A stretch of 50,269 nt of DNA, from assembly GCF_900107175.1 (NCBI RefSeq), contig NZ_FNOZ01000031.1:1-50269 (forward strand), read 5' to 3'. Made by a program: the position numbers and the translations under genes. A model generated the notes under the pieces. The model worked only from the letters and a program-made list of their open reading frames with translations. It did no database searches and was not told the DNA's origin. This document shows positions 35,652 through 43,909 of this stretch, one piece after another. Source of the stretch: Modestobacter sp. DSM 44400 (GTDB lineage Bacteria; Actinomycetota; Actinomycetes; Mycobacteriales; Geodermatophilaceae). How positions within the stretch are numbered: position 1 is the stretch's first letter; every line of letters begins with the position of its first letter.

Positions 35652-36415
35652 GCGACCAGCACCTCGACTCCTCGTCGTTCGAGTTCGGCGATCAGGTCGG
35701 GGTCCGCGTCGCCGTCGGTGACGAGGACGTCGACGTCCTCGACGGCCGCGAAGCGGACCAGGTGCTCGCGGCCGAGCTTGGAGCTGTCGGCCAGGACGAC
35801 GACGCGCTGCCCGGCGCGGACCATGGCCCGCTTGACGGCCGCTTCGCGGTCGTCGGGGGTGGAGAAGCCGTGCCCGGCGCTGATCCCGTTCGTGCCGAGG
35901 AAGACGACGTCGACCCGCAGGTCGGCCAGCTCTCGGATGGTTACCTCGCCGACCGCGGTCTGGGTGATGCCGCGGACGCGGCCGCCGAGGACGTGCAGCT
36001 CCACGCCGGGCGACGCCGACAGGCGCGCGGCGAGGGGCACCGAGTTGGTGGCCGCCAGCAGGTGCCGGTCGCCGGGGAGCACCTCGGCCAGCGCGGCGGT
36101 CGTGCTGCCGCCGTCCAGCACCAGGCTGCCGTTGCGGCCGGGCACCAGGTCGAGGGCCGCGGCGGCGATCCTGCGCTTCTGCTCGGTGCGGGTGCCGTCC
36201 CGCTCGCCGAGCCCGGGCTCGACGACGGTGAAGGCGCCGGTCGGCACGGCGCCGCCGTGCACGCGCCGGAGCATCCCCGCCCGCTCCAGGACAGCGAGGT
36301 CGCGGCGGACGGTCTCGGGGGTGACCCCGAAGCGCTCGGCGACCGCGGTCACGGCCACCCGGCCGCGGTGGGTGACCAGCCCGGCGATGGCCTGCTGGCG
36401 TTCTTCTGCGTACAC
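35648..36415 (-). CDS. fruR: DeoR-family transcriptional regulator of the fructose operon (FruR-like)
   Basis: A 255-aa DeoR/GlpR protein. The N-terminal HTH is RQQAIAGLVTHRGRVAVTAVAERFGVTPETVRRDLAVLERAG. The C-terminal sensor domain has LVLDGGSTTAALAEVLPGD and FLGTNGISAGHGFSTPDDREA, the phosphosugar-binding isomerase-like fold. It heads the operon with fruK (ATGA overlap), fruA and ptsH. It most likely represses the operon and perhaps divergent ptsI until fructose 1-phosphate accumulates; this is inferred from family and position. Confidence 0.92.
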   Translation of the reverse strand: MYAEERQQAIAGLVTHRGRVAVTAVAERFGVTPETVRRDLAVLERAGMLRRVHGGAVPTGAFTVVEPGLGERDGTRTEQKRRIAAAALDLVPGRNGSLVLDGGSTTAALAEVLPGDRHLLAATNSVPLAARLSASPGVELHVLGGRVRGITQTAVGEVTIRELADLRVDVVFLGTNGISAGHGFSTPDDREAAVKRAMVRAGQRVVVLADSSKLGREHLVRFAAVEDVDVLVTDGDADPDLIAELERRGVEVLVA

Positions 36416-36478
36416 GGGGACCTCCCGGCGGCGGGGTCGACGATGCCCGATGGTGTGGGAATCGGTTTGTATTGTGTT

Positions 36479-36507
36479 GTTTTACGTCCGTTCGGTTGAC
36501 AAGTCAA
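36479..36507 (-). promoter_or_regulatory. Candidate promoter of fruRKA-ptsH overlapping a TTGAC/GTCAA dyad
   Basis: On the minus strand TTGACT (36507-36502) and TAAAAC (36484-36479) are 17 bases apart, about 64 bases before the fruR ATG. The -35 box is one arm of the dyad TTGAC-AA-GTCAA (36496-36507), a candidate FruR operator. The whole 36465-36515 stretch is unusually AT-rich for this genome, and divergent ptsI transcripts probably start here too. Confidence 0.5.
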
Positions 36508-36636
36508 GACGAATTCATGACTCTGGTCACCGAGCGCACGGCCAACGACGACCCGCGCTCGCTTCCGCTCCGAACGACCCCCAGTCGGCCGCCGCACACC
36601 GCCGGCCAGGGTCCGAGTCAGACAGCGAGGCACGCC

Positions 36637-38346
36637 ATGTCGTCCACCCCCCTCCGGACCGGTACGCCGGTCCCGCTCGCCGGCCCGACCGTGCTCATCG
36701 GCACGCCGGTGGTGCCGGGGGTCGTCCTGGGCCCGGTCGTGCGTCCCAGTGGCGCCGTCCAGCTGCCGGACGGCGACTCGGCCGAGGTGCCCGCGGCCGA
36801 CCGGGGCGCCGAGAAGGATCGGTTCGTCGCGGCGGCGAGCGTCGTCGCCGACCGGCTCGCCGCCCGGGCGGCGGCCGCCACCGGGGTGAGTGCCGAGGTC
36901 CTCTCCACCACCGCCGGTCTGGCCAGGGACCGGGGCCTGCTGTCCGCGGTGGAGCAGCGGATCGACGCCGGCTCGTCGGCCGCGGTCTCCGCGGTCGCCG
37001 CCGCCGAGCAGTTCGTGGGCCTGTTCACCAGCCTCGGCGGGCTGATGGCCGAGCGGGTCACCGACGTCCGGGACATCCGGGACCGGATCGTCGCCGAGCT
37101 CACCGGCCAGGGCGAGCCGGGCGTGCCGACCCCCGACGCGCCCTCGGTGCTCCTGGCCGACGACCTGGCGCCGGCCGACACGGCCGGACTGGACCCCGCA
37201 CGGATCATCGCGCTGGCGACCCGGCTGGGCGGCGCCACCAGCCACACCGCGATCATCGCCCGCCAGCTCGGGCTGCCGTGCGTGGTCGGGGTGGGCGGGC
37301 TCGCCGACGTCCCGGCCGGGGCGCTGGTGCTGGTGGACGGCGAGCAGGGCACCGTGACCGTCGACCCCGAGCCGGCTGCGGCGCAGCAGCGGGTGGCCGC
37401 CGCGCAGGCGGCCGCGGCGGCCCTGGCCGGATACCGCGGGCCCGGGACGACGCAGGACGGGCACCCGGTGCAGGTCCTCGCCAACGTCCAGGACGGCCCC
37501 GGTGCCCGCGCCGCCGCCGCGGCGCAGGCCGAGGGCGTCGGCCTGCTGCGCACCGAGCTCGCGTTCTTCGGCCGTACCCAGGAGCCCTCGGTCGAGGAGC
37601 AGGCGCAGATCTATGCCGCGGTGTTCGACGCCTTTCCGGGCGCCAAGGTGGTGCTCCGCACGCTCGACGCCGGGTCGGACAAGCCGCTGGCCTTCGCCAC
37701 CCCCCCGGACGAGGCCAACCCGGCGCTGGGTGTGCGGGGACTCCGCGTCGCGCGCCGCGACCCCGGGCTGCTCACCCGCCAGCTCGACGCGGTCGCCCAG
37801 GCGGCCCGGGCGACCGCGTCGGCGCCGTGGGTGATGGCGCCCATGGTGTCCACCGTCGCCGAGGCCGCCGAGTTCGCCGCCCTGGTGCGCGAGCGCGGGT
37901 TGGTGCCCGGCGTGATGGTCGAGGTGCCCTCCGTGGCGCTGCTGGCCGACCGCTTCCTCGAGCATCTGGACTTCCTGTCCATCGGGACCAACGACCTGTC
38001 CCAGTACACGTTCGCCGCCGACCGGCTCTCCGCCGAGCTGGCCGACCTCACCGACCCGTGGCAGCCCGCACTACTCGCCTTGGTGCAGGCCGCAGCCGCG
38101 GCGGGGCAGCGGGCCGGCAAGCCGGTGGGCGTGTGCGGCGAGGCCGCGGCCGACCCGCTGCTGGCCTGCGTGCTCGTCGGCCTGGGCATCTCGTCGCTGT
38201 CCTGTGCGGCCTCCTCGGTGGCCGGCGTGGGCGCCCGGCTGGCGACCGTGGACCTGGCCACCTGTCAGCGCGCCGCGGAGGTGGCGCTGGCCGCTGACGA
38301 CCCGCAGGCCGCCCGGGCCGCCGTCCGGGCCGTGCTCGCGGGCTGA
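36637..38346 (+). CDS. ptsI: Phosphoenolpyruvate-protein phosphotransferase (PTS enzyme I)
   Basis: A protein of 569 aa from the ATG at 36637, normal for enzyme I. It takes phosphate from PEP and gives it to HPr. The phosphorylated His is in GGATSHTAIIARQLGLPCVVG. The PEP-binding barrel has GLLRTELAFFGR, VLRTLDAGSDKPL, the signature FLSIGTNDLSQYTFAADR and the GVCGEAAADPLL loop with the catalytic Cys. I prefer 36637 over Met 36517 and earlier starts because GAGG precedes it and the upstream residues (RTANDDPRSLPLRTTPSRPP) are not family-like. Divergent from fruR. Confidence 0.95.
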   Translation: MSSTPLRTGTPVPLAGPTVLIGTPVVPGVVLGPVVRPSGAVQLPDGDSAEVPAADRGAEKDRFVAAASVVADRLAARAAAATGVSAEVLSTTAGLARDRGLLSAVEQRIDAGSSAAVSAVAAAEQFVGLFTSLGGLMAERVTDVRDIRDRIVAELTGQGEPGVPTPDAPSVLLADDLAPADTAGLDPARIIALATRLGGATSHTAIIARQLGLPCVVGVGGLADVPAGALVLVDGEQGTVTVDPEPAAAQQRVAAAQAAAAALAGYRGPGTTQDGHPVQVLANVQDGPGARAAAAAQAEGVGLLRTELAFFGRTQEPSVEEQAQIYAAVFDAFPGAKVVLRTLDAGSDKPLAFATPPDEANPALGVRGLRVARRDPGLLTRQLDAVAQAARATASAPWVMAPMVSTVAEAAEFAALVRERGLVPGVMVEVPSVALLADRFLEHLDFLSIGTNDLSQYTFAADRLSAELADLTDPWQPALLALVQAAAAAGQRAGKPVGVCGEAAADPLLACVLVGLGISSLSCAASSVAGVGARLATVDLATCQRAAEVALAADDPQAARAAVRAVLAG

Positions 38347-38370
38347 CCAGGAGGCCGGCTCGGCGCCGGC

Positions 38371-38446
38371 GCCGCGTTGCACGCCCTTCCGCTGCGTTGC
38401 GCTTCCTGCACCGCGTGCAACGCGCCCCGTCGGCGTGCAACGCGGC
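38371..38446. repeat. Nested inverted repeat with a GCGTTGCACGC core, downstream of ptsI
   Basis: A 15-base arm GCCGCGTTGCACGCC (38371-38385) is exactly repeated in inverse at 38432-38446. Inside the 46-base loop a second pair, GCGTTGC (38394-38400) and GCAACGC (38417-38423), forms an inner hairpin, and a further GCGTGCAACGCG copy overlaps it. The motif thus occurs four times in 80 bases. It may be the ptsI terminator or a REP-like element. The remaining part of the 305-base gap (38347-38651) holds no gene that I can see, apart from a weak candidate promoter (TTGCGC 38591-38596 / TAACAC 38614-38619) for the next small gene. Confidence 0.7.
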
Positions 38447-38651
38447 TCGCCCGCTGGTCGCGACGGCCCCTCCGGCCGGAGACTGAGCCGCGACACGCTG
38501 GCGACGATTGTGGGGGTCGTCACCCGCAAGGGTGATGAGACCTTCGGCGACTTCGGCGACACACCCTGTGTTCCGATGGAATAATCATCGTTGCGCCTGC
38601 TTTACTACGGGCGTAACACCGACAAGCGGCAACCCGGAAGAAGGCAGTGAC

Positions 38652-38807
38652 ATGAGCAGCGTGACCTCCAGCTGGCGAGAGCGTCGGCAGGCGGCGCGTA
38701 CCCGGCGGGCCCTGGACCTCGCCGTGGCCCGCAGCAGCAGCCCCGCTATGCGCGATGACCTGCTGACCCTCTCCAACAGCAGCCAGTTCACCAACGCGCT
38801 GCGCTGA
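38652..38807 (+). CDS. Small basic protein (51 aa)
   Basis: The N-terminal half is Arg-rich and helical (SSWRERRQAARTRRALDLAVA), the C-terminal half polar (SPAMRDDLLTLSNSSQFTNALR). An AAGG site lies 8 bases before the ATG, and a strong terminator follows at 38853. Its own leader and terminator argue for a real single-gene transcript. Similar short proteins recur in related actinobacteria, to my knowledge without a known function. A nucleic-acid or anionic surface partner is possible given the charge. Confidence 0.65.
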   Translation: MSSVTSSWRERRQAARTRRALDLAVARSSSPAMRDDLLTLSNSSQFTNALR

Positions 38808-38852
38808 CCCGGCGCCGTCCGCCTGCTCGGCGGACGCACTCCGGACGACACT

Positions 38853-38884
38853 CGACCCCGGCCTCCCTGTGGAGCCCGGGGTCG
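38853..38884 (+). terminator. Terminator hairpin after the 51-aa gene
   Basis: Bases 38853-38866 pair with 38871-38884 around a CTGT tetraloop, with a single mismatch. It lies 46 bases after the stop codon. Nothing else is visible between here and the next gene at 39007. Confidence 0.75.
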
Positions 38885-39006
38885 TCTGCTGTCCGGGAAC
38901 GTCTGCTGTGAGGGACGGAGGTCGATGGGCGCGGTTGTCCCCCGCAGGGGGTGGACGGGGCTACGACCCGGTCCAGCCCGCGGATCGCCCTGCCGATGCC
39001 GATCCC

Positions 39007-40873
39007 ATGAGCACGCAGGAGGCGGCACCGAGCCGCGGCGGCGTCCAGCGGACGGCGCCGTCGGCGGCGACCGCGCGCGAGACGTCCTCGGCCACCACGG
39101 CCGGGCTGTTGCGCTACGTGCGCGAGCACGGCGGCTCGGATGCCGTCGAGGAGACGATCCGCCGGGCCGGCGTGCCGCACACCGCCGCCCAGCTCGTGGA
39201 CTCGGCCAACTGGACCAGTTACGACACCCGGATCAGGCTGTTCACCGCCGCCACCGAGGTGCTCGGCGACCCGCGGACCATGTTCCAGGTCGGGGCCACG
39301 GCGCTCGCCTAGGGAATGTCGCCCTCCGTCGTCCTCGTCGTCCGGGCGATGGGCTCACCACTCCAGGTCTTCCGCCAGCTCCCGGGCGCGGTGCTGAAGT
39401 TCTCCACCACCTCCACGATGGAGGTCCTGGAGTTCGGTGCCACGTATGCCACGGTCACCCTGACCGTGCACGAGGGGTATCCGCACTCCCGGCTGGACTG
39501 CCAGTACGCGCAGGGGCTGCTGACCTCGGTGACGTCGGTGTTCGGGCTCCCGCCGGCCCGCATCGTGCACGACGAGTGCGAGTCCGACGGGCACCCGACG
39601 TGCCTGTACCGCCTGACCTGGGCGCCCCGGTCGCGGCTGCCGTGGCGCCGCCGGCGCCGGGCCACCGCCGCTGTGGAGCTCACCGCCCTGCGCGGGCAGG
39701 TCCGGGCGCCACGTCGCCTCCGCGCGCCGGCAGCACGGCCGGCTGGCCGCCGTCTACCGGTCCGACCTGCGCCAGATGGGCGACGAGGGCTTCGTCCTGG
39801 CCGCCTACGCCGGACACGCCGCCGCCGCGCTGGACCTGCTGATGGCCCTAGAGGAGACCCGACTGCAGGCGCGCCGGTCGGCCGCCCTGCTCGAGCTCGC
39901 GCACGAACTGGCCGGCTCTGTCGACGCCGCCGCGGTCTGCGACGTCGTCGCCGCTGCCCTGCCGCGGGTCGTCGGCTGCACCAGTGCCTCGGTGATGGTG
40001 TGGGACCCGGCGACCGGTTGCCTGCAGGGTCATTCGGCCGTGGGGCTGGACGCCGAGCGCCGTGCGCTGTTCCTCGGCACCCCGCTGCATGCCGAGGCCA
40101 CCCCGGAGTTGGTCGGGATGCTCACCGACGGGGAACCGCGCTTCCTCTCCGCCGACACGGCCAGCCCGAACGTGCAGCTGCTGCTCGAGGCGCTGACCCT
40201 CGCCGACGTCGTCGCGCTCCCGCTGCAGGCCGCCGGCACGTTCCTGGGCGTCGCCACTGCCAGCTGGGAGAGCGGAGAGGCGCCGGCCGAGCTGGACGGC
40301 GACGTCCTCGCCCGGCTGCGCGGTGTCGGTGACCAGGCCGCCACCGCGCTGCAGAACGCCCGCCTGTTCGCCACCGTGCGCCACCAGGCCACCCATGACG
40401 CGCTGACCGGTCTGCCCAACCGGGTGCTGTTCACCGACACGCTCGACACCCGGCTGGCCGGCACTGGACCGGAGGAGTGGCTGGCGGTCCTGTTCTGCGA
40501 CCTGGACCGGTTCAAGCAGGTCAACGACACGCTGGGGCACGCGGCCGGCGACGAGCTGCTGCGGCAGGTCGCCGCCCGGCTCCGGGCTGTCGTGCGGCCC
40601 CAGGACACCGTCGGCCGGCTGAGCGGCGACGAGTTCGCGCTGGTGCTGCCGGGCCTGTCCGGGCCGGCGGACGCCGGGGAGTTCGTCGACCGGGTGCGCG
40701 GCTGCTTCGCCGATCCGTTCCGCATCGAGGGGCGCGACGTGACCGTCTACACGAGCGTCGGGATGGCGGTCAGCGCGGGACCGGACAGCACGGGCGAGGA
40801 ACTGCTGCGGGCGGCCGACGACTCGATGTACGAGGACAAGCAGCTCGCAGCCGACCACGCGGTGGTCGGCTGA
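39007..40873 (+). pseudogene. Diguanylate cyclase with sensor and GAF domains, interrupted by an amber codon and an internal deletion
   Basis: The N-terminal domain (ATTAGLLRYVREHGGSDAVEETI ... VHDECESDGHPTCLYRLTW) resembles V4R/methanogen-output sensor domains. It is cut by an in-frame TAG at 39310-39312, where the family would have a residue in ALA-x-GMSPSVV. Near 39707 the frame changes and much of a first GAF-like domain is missing; the text resumes as VASARRQHGRLAAVYR in another frame. The second GAF (about 39870-40360) and the GGDEF domain are intact. The active site is RLSGDEFALVL and the product-binding I-site RPQD lies five residues before it. An internal start at ATG 39776 could still make a GAF-GGDEF protein. 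Confidence 0.8.
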
Positions 40874-40874
40874 T

Positions 40875-41714
40875 TCAGTTCCGCAGCCGCGCCTTGAGCG
40901 CGGCCTGCTCGTTGGCGCCGAAGCCGTGCTCGGTCAGCCAGCCGACTCCTCCGCCGTGCTGCTCCTCGAGCACCTCCATCACCCGGCGCATCGACTCCGC
41001 CCGCGGGGTGTGGCTGGCGGCGTCCCGGCGGGCCATGTCCTCGGCGTAGGTCGGGCTGGCGGCCAGCAGGGCCACCACGGCGTCGATCGCCTCCGCGCTC
41101 TGCGCGTAGTCGGCGACGATCGCGTCGGTCTCGACGTCGGCGACCGCCAGGGCCAGCGCGCAGACCACCCCGGTCCGGTCCTTGCCCGCGGCGCAGTGCA
41201 CGACCGCGGCCCCGGGGCCGCCGGCGGCCAGCGCCCGGAGCGCGGCCAGCACGTTGTCCGCGCCGTCCACCAGGTACCCCAGGTAGGACCGGACGGCGGG
41301 CGGCTCGTCCTCGGCACCCGGGGCGGTCGCGCGCGGCAGCACCGACTCGGCCCAGTCGGCCGGCAGGCCGGCGCGAACCTGCTCGTCGTCCTCCTCGACG
41401 GCGAACACGTCGGTGCGCTGCCCCCGCTCGGGCAGCAGGGTGAAGTGCCGGTGGGTCACCGTGGGCACCGCGCGCAGCGGGCCGCGGCCCTCCAGGAGGA
41501 CCTCGGCGGTGGTGCGCAGGTCGATGACGTCCTGAAGCCCCAACTCGTCGACCAGTCGGTGGACGTCCCCCGGGGTGAGGGTCTGCAGGTTGGCGCTGCG
41601 CAGCACCCGGCCGTACTGTGTCCGACCCCCGTCCCGGGTGGGCAGCCCGCCGAGGTCGCGGGTGTTCGTCGTCCCCTCGAGGGCGATCCAGCGGTCGGTG
41701 CGGGTGACTGTCAC
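40875..41714 (-). CDS. Tyrosine-protein phosphatase (Y_phosphatase3 / PtpB-like)
   Basis: A 279-aa protein of the bacterial lipid/tyrosine phosphatase group. The P-loop is VVHCAAGKDRTGVVCALAL, with the nucleophilic Cys and Arg. The N-terminal block ALEGTTNTRDLGGLPTRDGGRTQYGRVLRSANL and DVIDLRTTAEV are typical of the MptpB/DSP-like class. GTG at 41714 is used because the frame upstream is shadow sequence. It is convergent with the broken cyclase gene, with only one base between their stops. Targets may be phosphotyrosine proteins or phosphoinositides. Confidence 0.88.
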   Translation of the reverse strand: MTVTRTDRWIALEGTTNTRDLGGLPTRDGGRTQYGRVLRSANLQTLTPGDVHRLVDELGLQDVIDLRTTAEVLLEGRGPLRAVPTVTHRHFTLLPERGQRTDVFAVEEDDEQVRAGLPADWAESVLPRATAPGAEDEPPAVRSYLGYLVDGADNVLAALRALAAGGPGAAVVHCAAGKDRTGVVCALALAVADVETDAIVADYAQSAEAIDAVVALLAASPTYAEDMARRDAASHTPRAESMRRVMEVLEEQHGGGVGWLTEHGFGANEQAALKARLRN

Positions 41715-41746
41715 GCGCTCGACCGTACGACGTCCGGCCCGCCGGG

Positions 41747-42658
41747 TCAGGTGGAGGCCAGCAGCGCGTCGCACACGGCGAGCAGCCGGGCCCGCAGCGC
41801 CGCACCCCGGTCGGCGAACCGTCGCTGCGCGGCCACGTATGCCGCCTTGCCTGCGGCGGTCTCGATCGGCACCGGCGAGTAGCCGTGCTCGCGCAGGTCG
41901 TAGGGGGAGGCCCGCATGTCCAGCTCCCGCACCTCGACCGCGAGCGCGAAGCAGTCGGCCACCAGCTCGCCGGGGCAGGCCGGGCCCAGCTTGTAGGCCC
42001 ACTTGTAGAGGTCCATCGTGGCGTGCAGACAGCCCGGCTGCTCCAGCTGCGCCTGGGTGTCCCGGGTGGGCTGCAGCGTGTTGAGCGGGCGGGCGCGCGG
42101 GGTGAAGAACCGGAACGCGTCGATGTGGCTGCACTGCACCCGGTGGGCGTCGACGACCTCGGCCGTGCCGGCCACGCCCAGGCGCAACGGCACGGCCTCG
42201 TGCCGGACGGCGCCGTCCTCGGGGCAGTAGGCCATCGCCCACTCGTGCAGCCCGAAGCAGCCGAAGGAGGCCGGCCGCCCGGCGGTGGCCCGAAGCAGGC
42301 CGGCCATCCAGACGACCGCGTCCCGCCGCCGGCCCAGGAACGCCGGGACGTCGAGGGCCACCCCTGTGTGCTGCCCGTCGCCGACCGCGACCTCGGTGTG
42401 GAACGGCCAGGCCAGCCGCTCGCGGGCGACCTCGCCCAGGAGCACCTCGCCGGGGGCGGGGTGCCAACGGCGCAGCCGGCCGGGGGGATGTGAGTAGTAG
42501 GTGAACAGGAAGTCCAGCACCGGGTGCGCGCGGCCCTCCCGGCGGCGCTCCTGGTGCGGACCCACCCACGCCACCACCCGCTCCTCGTGGGCGGTCTGCC
42601 GCGTCATCCACTCCGCCTCGGGAAGCACCCGGAGGTCGGCGGTCGGGGCGGTGGGCAC
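41747..42658 (-). CDS. Conserved actinobacterial protein (often labelled 3-methyladenine DNA glycosylase)
   Basis: A 303-aa protein found widely in actinobacteria. Recognisable blocks are HPVLDFLFTYYSHPPGRLRRWHPAPGE, SFGCFGLHEWAMAYC, VQCSHIDAFRFFTP and MDLYKWAYKLGPACPGELVADCFALA. The database label as a DNA glycosylase is old and, as far as I know, unsupported: none of the classical glycosylase motifs (HhH-GPD or AlkA/Tag type) is visible. The conserved His, Cys and Asp residues suggest a metal- or small-molecule-binding enzyme. GTG at 42658 is the likely start. Confidence 0.7.
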   Translation of the reverse strand: MPTAPTADLRVLPEAEWMTRQTAHEERVVAWVGPHQERRREGRAHPVLDFLFTYYSHPPGRLRRWHPAPGEVLLGEVARERLAWPFHTEVAVGDGQHTGVALDVPAFLGRRRDAVVWMAGLLRATAGRPASFGCFGLHEWAMAYCPEDGAVRHEAVPLRLGVAGTAEVVDAHRVQCSHIDAFRFFTPRARPLNTLQPTRDTQAQLEQPGCLHATMDLYKWAYKLGPACPGELVADCFALAVEVRELDMRASPYDLREHGYSPVPIETAAGKAAYVAAQRRFADRGAALRARLLAVCDALLAST

Positions 42659-42758
42659 CGGCCCAGGGTAGGAGGGCGCCCGCCCCCCAGGGCTCAGGAG
42701 GCGATGCACCCGGCTGGCCCGCGACCTCTCCCGCGCCGTTCCGGGGGTCGGACCTCGC

Positions 42759-42938
42759 TCAGGTGTTCCCGGGCCGGGCCACGCTGTCCTCGCACTGGGC
42801 GTCGTCGTCCGTGGTCAACACGGTGTCGGCGGCACCCTTGTCGGCCACGTCGTCGCCGGTCTTCCCGTCGATGAGGTTGGCCTCGGTGTCTGCGGTGTTC
42901 GCGGACTCGTGATGGCCGGTGGGCTGGGGCTCGCTCAT
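42759..42938 (-). CDS. Tiny acidic disordered protein (59 aa)
   Basis: The ATG at 42938 has a GAGGAG site 5 bases upstream, better than most genes here, which supports translation. The product is hydrophilic and acidic (ANTADTEANLIDGKTGDDVADKGAADTV) with one Cys and no hydrophobic core. Function unknown. It is one of several tiny acidic proteins in this region. Confidence 0.6.
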   Translation of the reverse strand: MSEPQPTGHHESANTADTEANLIDGKTGDDVADKGAADTVLTTDDDAQCEDSVARPGNT

Positions 42939-43029
42939 GGGGTCTCCTCGGGTGGGGTGGGTCCTGTGCCCCATGCCCGGCGTCCCACCTGCTCACGCCT
43001 GCCGATCGGCATCCCCGGGCGGGACCTCG

Positions 43030-43568
43030 GAAGGCGGCCTCGTCCACCTCCATCAGGCGTTGTCGGTGTTCGCCACGATCGACCGGTCCGAGGTCAGCCG
43101 GGGCAGGACCTGGGTGCAGAAGAAGCGGGTGGCAACCAGCTTGCCCTCGTAATAGTGCCGATCGGGCTCGCTCGCCTCGCCGGCCAAGGCGGTCAGCGCC
43201 ACCTCGGACTGGCGCACCAGCAGCCAGCCGGTGACGAGGTCGCCGGTGGCCAGCAGCGGGCGAGAGGTGTTCTGGGCGACCTTGTAGAGGTTGGCGGAGT
43301 CTTCCTGGGCGGCCATCGCGTGGCCGAACATCACCGCCAGCATCGCCTGGACGTCGCTCAGTGCGGTCGCCAGCAGTGTGCGCTCCTCCTTGAGCCGCCC
43401 GGTCCCGGCCAGCGGCCCCTCGGCCAGCCGGCGCACCTCCGCCAGCACCCCGCGGGCGGTCTCGGCGTCTATCTGCTCGAAGGGGCCGGTGCCGAACCGG
43501 TCCTTGGTGCTCTGGAACTCGAACAGGTTGAACTCGAGGTCGCGCAGGTCGGCGGTGTAGTGGCTCAT
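43030..43568 (-). pseudogene. Acyl-CoA dehydrogenase remnant with a large internal deletion
   Basis: The first ~50 residues (HYTADLRDLEFNLFEFQ, FEQIDAETARGVLAEVRRLAEGPLA) are the N-terminus of a ~600-aa acyl-CoA dehydrogenase of the FadE5/AidB-like long class. The rest (DVQAMLAVMFGHAMAAQED, LYKVAQNTSRPLLATGDLVTGWLLVRQSEVAL, YYEGKLVATRFF) is the extreme C-terminus of the same family. The whole catalytic domain, over 400 residues, is deleted at about 43390-43410. One lost base near 43053 makes an early TGA and puts the natural end LMEVDEAAF out of frame. GGGAG precedes the ATG. It cannot be an enzyme. Confidence 0.85.
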
Positions 43569-43604
43569 GCAGCGGAACTCCCGTGGAGGACCCGGAACGA
43601 GCTC

Positions 43605-43641
43605 TTACTCGTCGGTAACAAACGTTGTTACCGACGGGTGA
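43605..43641. promoter_or_regulatory. Double operator upstream of the acyl-CoA dehydrogenase remnant
   Basis: TTACTCGTCGGTAA (43605-43618) and TTACCGACGGGTGA (43628-43641) are two near-palindromic TTAC-N6-GTAA-type sites. Together they form a larger exact dyad: CGTCGGTAACAA, ACG, TTGTTACCGACG (43610-43636). They sit 37-73 bases before the ATG, in the promoter position. Sites of this shape are typical for TetR-family regulators of fatty-acid genes; the TetR gene at 44411 is an obvious candidate. Confidence 0.65.
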
Positions 43642-43695
43642 CCAGAGCAAGCTCCGCGTCGTCGACTCGCCCGGGAGGGGGGCGCCATCCGGAGG

Positions 43696-43866
43696 TCAGT
43701 CCGTGCTGGCCTGCTTGCCGTGCGCGTCCGGCTCGGTCTCCGGCGGCGGGAAGACCGGCCCGGCCATCCCGTCGGCGCCGTCGTCGCCGGGCGGTGCGGA
43801 GACCTCGCCGCCCAGCGGGGCGACGTCGCGGTCCGGGGCGGGGTCGGTGCGGTCCTCGGTGCTCAT
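43696..43866 (-). CDS. Tiny acidic Pro-rich protein (56 aa)
   Basis: From ATG 43866 to TGA at 43696-43698 the frame reads MSTEDRTDPAPDRDVAPLGG and continues with PGDDGADGMAGPVFPPPETE. It is strongly acidic and probably disordered. No good ribosome site is seen (GACTCAGCGG precedes the start), so expression is less certain than for its neighbours. Function unknown. Confidence 0.45.
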   Translation of the reverse strand: MSTEDRTDPAPDRDVAPLGGEVSAPPGDDGADGMAGPVFPPPETEPDAHGKQASTD

Positions 43867-43909
43867 CCGCTGAGTCTGCTGCGCGCCGGGGCCAGCGGCG
43901 ACCCGGTGT

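Noticed and set aside
34581..38297. 1238-codon plus-strand frame across fruK, fruR and ptsI
   Set aside because: It runs antisense to two intact genes and out of frame with ptsI, and its composition is that of shadow frames.
38371..38446. CRISPR-like repeats
   Set aside because: The repeated units are inverted, overlapping and without equal spacers, so this is not a CRISPR array. None was seen elsewhere.
41747..42658. DNA glycosylase function for the conserved protein
   Set aside because: The label is common in databases, but no helix-hairpin-helix or other glycosylase motif can be seen, so it is kept as a protein of unknown function.
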